Below, piece by piece: positions 57,509 to 64,000 of a DNA stretch of 64,000 bases. The notes under the pieces were generated by a model. It was not told where the DNA came from. It saw only the letters and a program-made list of their open reading frames with translations, and did not search any database. Made by a program: the position numbers and the translations under genes. This DNA is from Pseudomonadota bacterium (GTDB lineage: Bacteria > Pseudomonadota > Gammaproteobacteria > Burkholderiales > Rhodocyclaceae). The number at the start of each line of letters is the position of its first letter. The stretch's first letter is position 1. The DNA lies in contig JAFEDJ010000009.1 in assembly GCA_018241685.1 (NCBI GenBank), positions 186,001 to 250,000 on the forward strand, given 5' to 3'.

Positions 57509-58129
57509 TCAGCCGGGGATCGGCAGCGAGTCCATGTCCTTGAAGCCGGGAATCGCCGCCACGCGGGCCAGCCAGGCCTGGATGTTCGGGTAGGGGGCGA
57601 GACTGATGCCGCCCTCCGGCGCGTGGGCGATGTAGGCGTGGCAAGCCAGATCGGCCAGCGTCGGGTGGTCTGCGGCGAGGAAGCGGCGCTCTGCTAGGTA
57701 GTCTTCCATGAAGTTGAATAGGCGTGCCGCGATGGCCTTGGCGGCGGCCAGATCGCCGGGCAGGTTCCACTGGCTGATTGCCCGTGCGATGGCCGGGCCG
57801 AAGCGGACCTCGGCGGAGGCGATCGACAGCCAGTGCTGTACTTCGGCGCGGGTGCGCGGATCGCGCGGCAGCCACGGGCTGTCCGGCGCGTACTTCTCTG
57901 CCAGATAGATGAGGATCGCGGTGCTGTCGCAGAGCACCGCGTCGCCATCCACCAGCACCGGGATTTGCCCCAGCGGGTTCAGCGCCAGGAATTCCGGCGT
58001 CTTGCGCACGTCGGCTGTCGCCGTTTGATAGGTGTAAGGTAGGCCCAGCAGGGTCAGGAAAACCTCCACCCGGTGGGCATGGCCCGACGGCGGGGTTCCG
58101 TACAGGGTGATCGAAGCAGTGCTGCTCAT
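57509..58129 (-). CDS. Glutathione S-transferase family protein
   Basis: 206 residues from the ATG at 58129 (GAGGAA upstream). The N-terminal thioredoxin-like domain starts ITLYGTPPSGHAHRVEVFL and contains NPLGQIPVLVDGD and DSTAILIYLAEKY, which bind the gamma-Glu part of glutathione. The C-terminal helical domain includes LTLADLA-like PTLADLACHAYIAH. The catalytic residue is likely the Ser of PPSGHAH. The substrate is unknown. Confidence 0.93.
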   Translation of the reverse strand: MSSTASITLYGTPPSGHAHRVEVFLTLLGLPYTYQTATADVRKTPEFLALNPLGQIPVLVDGDAVLCDSTAILIYLAEKYAPDSPWLPRDPRTRAEVQHWLSIASAEVRFGPAIARAISQWNLPGDLAAAKAIAARLFNFMEDYLAERRFLAADHPTLADLACHAYIAHAPEGGISLAPYPNIQAWLARVAAIPGFKDMDSLPIPG

Positions 58130-58239
58130 CGCATTTCCTCGGCGTGATGGGGAGGGAAATGCTGAATGGCTTTGCGGTGCGTGGCAAATCATTCTTGCGG
58201 CATCTAGGATGGTAGTGAGGTTATACGTCGAGATCAGCC

Positions 58240-58683
58240 ATGAACAAGACCAGGCTTTTCAGCGTCGCAGCGATTGCAATGGTCCTTTCAAGTTGTGCGA
58301 CGACGGATGATCCAAGGGATTACCAGCCAACGGGCGACTCTGCTCAGAGCGGGCGCTTGTGTCTTTATCGCACCATTCCCCGTTTTACCGCCGGGGTGTG
58401 GCAGGACTGGGTGCTCGATGGCCGATGGACGGGGCAGATCAGACCGGACCATTACTACTGCGGCGAGACGTTTGTCGGCAAACACATTGTTCGTGTGGGG
58501 ATGGGTGACGAGAAGCTGGTCTTTTCGGTCGGCAAGGATCAACAGGTTTTCGTCCGCTTCGGCAGTGCAGGTCAGAAAGGTCTGGATCCCGTGTTAGTCG
58601 ACCATGACACGGCTCTCATGGAGCTCAAGGAGCAGGGCTACGACAGCGATCACCCGCGGTCTCCTCTCCCTGTCTGGCGATGA
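58240..58683 (+). CDS. Putative lipoprotein
   Basis: 147 residues. A signal peptide ends in the lipobox LSSC (Cys at about residue 19). The mature part is beta-rich with two further Cys (LCLYRTI and YYCGETFVG) and resembles small DUF2846-like lipoproteins, in which a VWQDW...LDG pattern follows the N-terminal strands. It is a single gene with no operon partners. A role in the outer membrane is inferred only from the lipid anchor. Confidence 0.75.
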   Translation: MNKTRLFSVAAIAMVLSSCATTDDPRDYQPTGDSAQSGRLCLYRTIPRFTAGVWQDWVLDGRWTGQIRPDHYYCGETFVGKHIVRVGMGDEKLVFSVGKDQQVFVRFGSAGQKGLDPVLVDHDTALMELKEQGYDSDHPRSPLPVWR

Positions 58684-58725
58684 GCGCGATGCAGGGGCTG
58701 TGTCGCCGGAGCCCGCCAGCTCGTA

Positions 58726-59976
58726 TCACCCGCCGTGGTAGAACAGGTAGCCGACGATGATTGCCCCGACCAGCCCGACGGCGTCGGCGATCAGGCCGCA
58801 GGCGACGGCGTAGCGGGTGCGGGTGATGTTGACGCTGCCGAAATACACCGCCAGCACGTAGAAGGTGGTTTCGGTCGAGCCCTGGATGATGGCGGCGAGG
58901 CGGCCCTGGAAGGAGTCGACGCCGTAGGTCGTCATCACGTCCACCATCAGCCCGCGGGCACCGCTGCCGCTGAGGGTCTTCATCAGGCCGACGGGCAGCG
59001 CCGGCACGAAGTCGGCGTTGATGCCGAGGGCCACTACCACGTGGCGGATGCCGTCGATCAGGTAACCCATGCAGCCGCTGCTGCGGAAGATCGAGATCGC
59101 CACCAGCATGGCGATCAGGTAGGGAATGATCTGCACCGCGACGCCGAAGCCTTCTTTGGCGCCGTCCACGAAGGATTCGTACACATCCACGCCGCGCCAC
59201 GCGGCGACGCCGACGAACAGCACGATCAGCGAGACGATGATGCCGCTGCCGAGCAGGCCGATCATCTGCGCCATCTCGGCCGGCGGCTGCGGCGCGAGCC
59301 ACGCGTAGAGCCCACCCATCAGCAGCCCGAAGCCGGCGAAGAAGGCCAGCAGCGGGGCGGACAGCAGGTTGATGCGCTGCCAGGCGGCCACCGCGACCAG
59401 GCCGGCGCAGAAGGAGATGAAGGTGCTCAGCAGCGTCGGCAGGAAGATGTCCGCCGCGTTGAAATGGGTCAGCCCCTGCTGCACGGCCATGCTCTGGCGG
59501 ATCGCGATCACCGACGTGGGGATCAGCGTGATGCCCGCCGTGTTGAGCACCAGGAACATGATCATCGGGTTGCTGGCGGTGTCCTTGCGTGGGTTGATTT
59601 CCTGCAGCTCCTGCATCGCCTTGAGGCCCAGCGGCGTGGCGGCGTTGTCCAGCCCGAGCAGGTTGGCGCTGAAGTTCATGACGATGCTGCCGCTGGCCGG
59701 ATGGCCCGGCGGAATGTCCGGAAAGACGCGGCGGAAGAAGGGCGCGACGAGCCGCCCGAAGAGCTGGATCAGGCCGCCCTTCTCGCCGATCTTCATCACG
59801 CCCAGCCACAGGCTCATGACACCGGCGAGGCCGAGGGCGATCTCGAAGCCGCTCTTGGCGGTGTCGAACAGGCCGGTCAAGAGGCGCGAGAAGATGTCGA
59901 GATCGCCCTGGATGGTCTGCACCAGGGCCGCGACGAAACCGACGAGGACAAACGCGACCCAGATCCGGTTGAGCAC
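58726..59976 (-). CDS. Fused SpmA-SpmB-like nucleoside-recognition membrane protein
   Basis: 416 residues from a GTG start, about ten membrane helices. The first half resembles SpmA (MNFSANLLGLDNAATPLGLK, LNTAGITLIP). The second half resembles SpmB (PYLIAMLVAISIFR, QGSTETTFYVLAVYFG, DAVG). In sporulating Firmicutes these are separate spore maturation proteins; the fused form is common in proteobacteria, where the function is unknown. The nucleoside-recognition (Gate) domains suggest transport. Confidence 0.9.
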   Translation of the reverse strand: MLNRIWVAFVLVGFVAALVQTIQGDLDIFSRLLTGLFDTAKSGFEIALGLAGVMSLWLGVMKIGEKGGLIQLFGRLVAPFFRRVFPDIPPGHPASGSIVMNFSANLLGLDNAATPLGLKAMQELQEINPRKDTASNPMIMFLVLNTAGITLIPTSVIAIRQSMAVQQGLTHFNAADIFLPTLLSTFISFCAGLVAVAAWQRINLLSAPLLAFFAGFGLLMGGLYAWLAPQPPAEMAQMIGLLGSGIIVSLIVLFVGVAAWRGVDVYESFVDGAKEGFGVAVQIIPYLIAMLVAISIFRSSGCMGYLIDGIRHVVVALGINADFVPALPVGLMKTLSGSGARGLMVDVMTTYGVDSFQGRLAAIIQGSTETTFYVLAVYFGSVNITRTRYAVACGLIADAVGLVGAIIVGYLFYHGG

Positions 59977-60061
59977 GATGACGGAAGCGGCCCGGCGCCT
60001 TGCGGGGTGCGGGCGGGAAAGGGTTGAAGTGCCGGCAGTCTATCGGCGGTGTCGGCGCCTG

Positions 60062-60745
60062 TCACCGCCGGGGCAGGCCCCAGGCCTGTTGGTGGCGGGC
60101 GAACTCCGCCTCCGGCAGCTGCACCAGCAGCGGTTGGCGGGCGCCGTCCAGCCAGCTGGCAAGGGTCAGCATGTCGGGCAGGCTCATCGCGGTGCAGCCC
60201 GCCGTCGGCGTGTCCGGCGACTCCCATACGTGCAGGAAGATGCACGACCCGGCCCCCGGCAGCGGCGGCGCGGTGTTGTGGGCGACGACGGCGCCGGCCT
60301 CGTAGCGCCGGTCCTGGCGCAGCATGTCCTCGCAGGAGGCCCAGTCGACGGCTACTGCGGATTGATCGACGAGGCAGTTGTAATGGGCCGACGCCGGATC
60401 GTCGACGCACTTGAGCCCTGGCCGTGCGGTGAAGTAGGGCAGGCGCAGGCCTGCCGTCCACCCGTCGCCCGCCGCCGCGTAGCCAAACAGCCCGGTGATT
60501 GCGAACACCCCGGCTGGTGCCCGGCCATCGCCCTCGCATTTGCCGGCGCCGTCCATCGGCGGATGCACGCCGTGCCCCCACGCCATGCCGCTGCGCCCGA
60601 GCGTCACCGTGATCGGAGACCCCACCGGCTGCCAGTCTTCAGCGGCGCCTTGTTCGAAGCGCTGCAAGTGGCCAGCGGGGGCGTCCCAATCGGATGACAG
60701 GCACAGCAGCAGCTGGCTTGCGCCGGCGGGAATGACAGCCGTCAT
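60062..60745 (-). CDS. L,D-transpeptidase (YkuD-like) family protein
   Basis: 227 residues. The catalytic region reads IFLHVWESPDTPTAGCTAM, giving the family's His followed by the nucleophilic Cys in an S/T-x-GC context. Upstream, GRSGMAWGHG and GDGRAPAGVFAITGLFGY match the YkuD fold that binds the peptide stem. No signal peptide or LysM domain is evident, so the localisation is unclear. Such enzymes form 3-3 peptidoglycan cross-links or attach proteins. Confidence 0.82.
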   Translation of the reverse strand: MTAVIPAGASQLLLCLSSDWDAPAGHLQRFEQGAAEDWQPVGSPITVTLGRSGMAWGHGVHPPMDGAGKCEGDGRAPAGVFAITGLFGYAAAGDGWTAGLRLPYFTARPGLKCVDDPASAHYNCLVDQSAVAVDWASCEDMLRQDRRYEAGAVVAHNTAPPLPGAGSCIFLHVWESPDTPTAGCTAMSLPDMLTLASWLDGARQPLLVQLPEAEFARHQQAWGLPRR

Positions 60746-60803
60746 TGTTCTGGATCCTTCATGGCCGCTACATTACGCCTGAGTAAAGAAGACAAGGTTG
60801 CGA

Positions 60804-61304
60804 ATGAAATACTGCCCCCAATGTGCGCATGAATTGCATGACATGCTGATCGATGGCGTCGACCGCCGCGCCTGCCCGGCAGCCGGCTGCGGGTTTGTTC
60901 ATTGGAACAACCCCATTCCGGTCGTTGCGGGCCTGGTGCGTCATGAAGGCCGCTACATCCTGGCCAGAAACGCCCAATGGCCGGCTGGCATGTTCTCGGT
61001 GATCACCGGCTTCCTGGAAAAGAATGAAACCCCGGAGGGCGCCATTCTGCGCGAAACCCGGGAGGAACTCGGCGTGCGCGGCCGTCGCGCCGAGTTCATC
61101 GGCCATTTTGCGTTGCCGGAATTCAACCAGCTCATCATCGCCTTCGCCGTGGAGGCCGACGGCAGCCTGGGGCTTGGCGATGAAATCGCGGAAATAAAGG
61201 CCTTGTCGCGGAGCGAGCTGGAAACGCACGATTTCGGGCATCTCGAGCTCACGCGAAATATCGTCTCCCGCTGCCTCGCGCACACGGGCAGCCCTGATTC
61301 CTAG
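60804..61304 (+). CDS. NUDIX hydrolase with zinc ribbon
   Basis: 166 residues from the ATG at 60804 (a TTG two codons upstream is possible). An N-terminal zinc ribbon (CPQC...CPAAGC) precedes the Nudix domain. The Nudix box is GFLEKNETPEGAILRETREELGV, with the GX5EX7REUXEEXG pattern intact. The layout is like NudC-type or other NTP/NAD pyrophosphatases but without the full NudC N-terminal part. The stop overlaps the convergent kinase gene by 4 nt. Confidence 0.9.
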   Translation: MKYCPQCAHELHDMLIDGVDRRACPAAGCGFVHWNNPIPVVAGLVRHEGRYILARNAQWPAGMFSVITGFLEKNETPEGAILRETREELGVRGRRAEFIGHFALPEFNQLIIAFAVEADGSLGLGDEIAEIKALSRSELETHDFGHLELTRNIVSRCLAHTGSPDS

Positions 61305-63040
61305 TGCCCCGCCAGCGCCTGGCGCAGCACCAGCACGATCACCGTGATGGCCAGTAGCAGCGTGCTGCACTTCCAGAACAGCACCGGATCGCGTTCGATC
61401 AGCGGCGTGCTCCGCTGGCTGCGGAACTGCTGGCCGGGGGCGTGCAGGTCGTGGACGAATTCGGAGACAACTTCCTGGCGTTTGCCGGGGCTGACGTGCA
61501 GGGCCTTGCCCAGTACCGCATCGACCCACGGCGGCAGGTCTGGCCGGTGGTGGCGCAGCGGCACGTAGCGCAGCCGGCGCAGGTCCTGCGGGCTGCGCAC
61601 GCGGGCCGCGTCGAGGCCGTAGGGGAGCTGGCCGCTGAGCATCCGGTAGGTGAGCGCGGCCAGCGCGTAGAGGTCGGTGCGCGGGCTGCCGGGGTGGCCG
61701 AGCAGGCATTCCGGCGCCAGGTATTGCAGCGTGCCGGGCGCCGCGTCGGCGTGGTGTTCGGGCTGCTCTTCGGCCAGGCCGGCGACGTGGACGGTGGCCA
61801 GGTCGATGAGCTTGACCGTGCCTTGCGAGTCGATCATCACATTCTCGGGGCGCAGGTCCTGGTGCACCATCTCGCGCCGGTGCAGCGCCTGCAGGCCCTG
61901 GGCCAGTTGCGCGACGATGGCGCGCACGCTGTCCAGCGCCGGCTGCGGGTGATCCACCATCCATTGGGCGAGGGTCTGGCCGTCGATGTACTCCATCGCC
62001 ACGTAGAGGTGGCTGCGCGGCCGCTCGCCGGCCCAAGCCTTGATGACGTGGGGGCTGTCCACGCGGCGGGCGACCCATTCCTCCAGCACGAAGCTGTCCA
62101 GATAGGCCGCGTCCTCGCGCCGGTCGATGGACGGCGCCTTGAGCACCACCGCTGCGCCGCTGGCGTCATCGACGGCGAGGAAGACGTGGCTGCGGGCGCT
62201 GACCTGCAGCTCCCGCACGATGGTGAAGCCTTCGAAGGTCATCCGTGGCGCCAGCGGCGGCGGCAGCGCCAGCCCGTCGCGGCGCAGGTCGGCACGCGGC
62301 GCGCCGGCGTCGGGCAGCGCGTCGATGCGCAGCAGCTGCAGCGTGGCGTCGTCGCTGCTGCCGCGCAGGCGGGCCTGCTCCACCAGCCATGCCGCCGCGG
62401 CGTCCAGGTCCTGCGGGTCGCGGTGCAGCGCGTCGTGCACCGTGGTTGCGTCGAGCTGGGCATAGGCGCCGTCGGTGGCGAGCAGGTAGAGCTCGCCGGC
62501 CTCCGCCTCCCAGCTGCGGTAATCGATCTCGATGTTCGGACCGGTCCCCAGGGCGCGGCCCAGGTAGGACTCGACGGACGACAGCCGGACCCGGTGGTCT
62601 TCGGTGAGCTGTTCGAGGGCCTGGGCATGCACGCGGAAGATGCGCGAATCGCCCACGTGGAACAGGTGCAGGTCGCGCCCTTTGAGGATCAGTGCGCTGA
62701 AGGTGCACACATAGCCACGGTCCTTCTCGAAGCGGGCGTCGCTGGCGATGGTCTGGGAATGCAGCCAGGAATTGGCCGCACTCAAAACCCGCTCGGCGGC
62801 CCGGCGCACCGACCAGGCCTCGGAGGTCGCGTAATAGTCTTCGAGGAAGGAGCGGACGGCGGTCTGGCTCGCCACCTGGCTGACCTGGCTGGAGCTAATG
62901 CCGTCGGCAATCGCCAGCGCGATGCCCTTGCCGGCGAGCTGGCTGCCCTTGGGCAGCACGGCGCCGTGGAAGTCCTGGTTGGTGTCGTGGGCCCCGGCCA
63001 GGGAAGCCTGGCCGAGACTCACGCGCAGCGGTGCCGACAT
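61301..63040 (-). CDS. PP2C phosphatase - Ser/Thr kinase fusion
   Basis: 579 residues. The N-terminal PP2C domain (about 1-235) has NQDFHG, IADGISSS, FHVGDSRIFRV and LLATDGAY. The C-terminal kinase domain (about 265-530) has the VLK lysine, the catalytic loop HQDLRPENV and KLIDLATVH in the DFG position, so the catalytic Asp residues are kept although the loops deviate from HRD and DFG. One membrane helix lies at the C-terminus. It directly follows nirC. Such fusions are found in nitrate assimilation clusters, where they may control uptake or reduction. Confidence 0.92.
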   Translation of the reverse strand: MSAPLRVSLGQASLAGAHDTNQDFHGAVLPKGSQLAGKGIALAIADGISSSQVSQVASQTAVRSFLEDYYATSEAWSVRRAAERVLSAANSWLHSQTIASDARFEKDRGYVCTFSALILKGRDLHLFHVGDSRIFRVHAQALEQLTEDHRVRLSSVESYLGRALGTGPNIEIDYRSWEAEAGELYLLATDGAYAQLDATTVHDALHRDPQDLDAAAAWLVEQARLRGSSDDATLQLLRIDALPDAGAPRADLRRDGLALPPPLAPRMTFEGFTIVRELQVSARSHVFLAVDDASGAAVVLKAPSIDRREDAAYLDSFVLEEWVARRVDSPHVIKAWAGERPRSHLYVAMEYIDGQTLAQWMVDHPQPALDSVRAIVAQLAQGLQALHRREMVHQDLRPENVMIDSQGTVKLIDLATVHVAGLAEEQPEHHADAAPGTLQYLAPECLLGHPGSPRTDLYALAALTYRMLSGQLPYGLDAARVRSPQDLRRLRYVPLRHHRPDLPPWVDAVLGKALHVSPGKRQEVVSEFVHDLHAPGQQFRSQRSTPLIERDPVLFWKCSTLLLAITVIVLVLRQALAGH

Positions 63041-63068
63041 GGGGCGGCGGTCCGTGCGTCCGGGCCGA

Positions 63069-63881
63069 TCAGGCGGCGCGGCGCTTGGGGGCGGTCTTGT
63101 AGTGGGTGGAGTACAGCGTGGCGCCGACGAAGGTCAGGCCGCCGACCACGTTGCCGAGCACGGTGGGGATCTCGTTCCAGATCAGGTAGTCCATGAAGGT
63201 GAAGTTGCCACCCAGCATCAGGCCCGACGGGAACAGGTACATGTTGACCACACTGTGCTCGAAGCCCATGTAGAAGAACACCAGGATCGGCATCCACATG
63301 CCGATGACCTTGCCGGACACGCTGGTGGACATCATCGCGGCGACCACGCCGGTGGACACCATCCAGTTGCACATCACCGCGCGCACGAACAGCGTCAGCA
63401 TGCCCGCCGCGCCGTGGGCGGCGTAGCCGACGGTGCGGCCCTCGCCGATGTGGCCGATCTTCTGGCCGATGGCGTTGGGCGCCTCGGAGAAGCCGTTGGT
63501 GAAGATGATCGCCATGAACACCGCCACCGTCAGCGCACCGGCGAAGTTGCCGGTGAACACCAGGCCCCAGTTGCGCAGCACGCCGCTCCAGGTGGCGCCG
63601 GCACGCTTGTCGAGCACCGCCAGCGGGGCCAGCGTGAACACGCCGGTCAGCAGGTCGAAGCCCATCAGGTAGAGCATGCAGAAGCCGACCGGGAACAGCA
63701 GCGCGCCGATCAGCGGGTTGGCGGTGTTCACCGACACCGTCACCGCGAAGGCGGCGGCGAGGGCCAGGATGGCGCCGGCCATGTAGGCGCGGATCAGGGT
63801 GTCGCGGGTGGACATCAGCAGTTTGGATTCGCCGGCGTCCACCATCTTGGTGACGAACTCGGCGGGAGCGAGGTAAGCCAT
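63069..63881 (-). CDS. nirC: Formate/nitrite transporter family protein (NirC-like)
   Basis: 270 residues with six membrane helices. FNT signatures are present: GFCMLYLMGFDLLTGVF, NWGLVFTGNFAGAL, and FFYMGFEHSVVNMYLFPSG with the conserved central His. It forms a pentameric channel for nitrite or formate. The downstream order nirD-nirC points to nitrite. It has a good ribosome-binding site (AGGAA) and lies 30 nt after the nirD stop. Confidence 0.93.
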   Translation of the reverse strand: MAYLAPAEFVTKMVDAGESKLLMSTRDTLIRAYMAGAILALAAAFAVTVSVNTANPLIGALLFPVGFCMLYLMGFDLLTGVFTLAPLAVLDKRAGATWSGVLRNWGLVFTGNFAGALTVAVFMAIIFTNGFSEAPNAIGQKIGHIGEGRTVGYAAHGAAGMLTLFVRAVMCNWMVSTGVVAAMMSTSVSGKVIGMWMPILVFFYMGFEHSVVNMYLFPSGLMLGGNFTFMDYLIWNEIPTVLGNVVGGLTFVGATLYSTHYKTAPKRRAA

Positions 63882-63911
63882 TTCAGTTCCTTTCTGAATT
63901 CGGGCCGGGGC

Positions 63912-64000
63912 TCAGCCCAGGGCGACCAGCACGCGCTGGTCGTCGATGCGTACCGAGTGGGTGCGCACCGAGTGCTCGGGCGCTTCCAGGCAGGCGCCGG
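63912..64000 (-). CDS. nirD: Nitrite reductase small subunit NirD, C-terminal end (partial)
   Basis: Only the last 29 residues lie in the window, reading CLEAPEHSVRTHSVRIDDQR then VLVALG and a stop. This matches the end of the Rieske-type NirD, where a hydrophobic strand with VRV..G.V.V closes the domain. The position just before nirC supports the call. The 5' part and the expected nirB lie beyond the window edge. Confidence 0.7.
   Translation of the reverse strand, partial: GACLEAPEHSVRTHSVRIDDQRVLVALG

Overview
The window looks like the chromosome of a GC-rich betaproteobacterium, probably Rhodocyclales. This is inferred from the mnmE-yidC-yidD-rnpA-rpmH / dnaA-dnaN-gyrB order, the codon use and the protein relationships; no 16S rRNA gene is present to confirm it. 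It combines the conserved chromosomal replication locus with two accessory stretches and a run of housekeeping, signalling and stress genes.

Layout. 1-6200: the integrase end of a mobile island downstream of mnmE (tyrosine integrase, AlpA regulator, RepA-like helicase, small cargo ORFs), with seven GTGGGCACAC repeats next to the integrase. The other end lies outside the window. 6201-15605: mnmE, yidC, yidD, rnpA and rpmH on the minus strand, then dnaA, dnaN and gyrB on the plus strand, with a DnaA box in the divergent gap and a 124-bp imperfect palindrome between dnaN and gyrB. 15791-25333: a six-gene, translationally coupled defence operon in which a Septu-like pair (PtuA ATPase, PtuB HNH) sits between hsdS and hsdR of a type I restriction-modification system, followed by a NucS-like/DUF5655 protein. 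25334-28450: a degraded accessory stretch with a truncated dihydrofolate-reductase-family remnant, unknown genes, five 42-bp tandem repeats and a segment homologous to the left island.

28452-37375: a reductase, a DUF2339/DUF3999 membrane pair, a metallophosphoesterase, an ECF sigma factor with a small membrane protein, and an HTH/PIN toxin-antitoxin pair. 37451-44487: an RNA repair locus. The sigma-54 activator RtcR diverges from an operon with a clear -24/-12 promoter that encodes the Ro60 homologue Rsr, three tandem Y-RNA-like ncRNAs, the RNA ligase RtcB, a nucleotidyltransferase and the RNA cyclase RtcA. The middle ncRNA can be folded as a circularly permuted tRNA: T arm, 7-bp acceptor stem and D arm, with the anticodon arm replaced by the Ro-binding stem. 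This is the most striking element in the window.

44484-64000: an ECF sigma/anti-sigma operon with a CuA-like cupredoxin, a metallophosphoesterase and cytochrome c; an M16 peptidase; gshA; a metabolite:H+ symporter divergent from a DctB-like sensor kinase and its response regulator; MgtC, GST, a lipoprotein, a SpmAB-like protein, an L,D-transpeptidase and a NUDIX hydrolase; and finally a nitrite assimilation cluster (PP2C-kinase fusion, nirC, and the 3' end of nirD running off the window).
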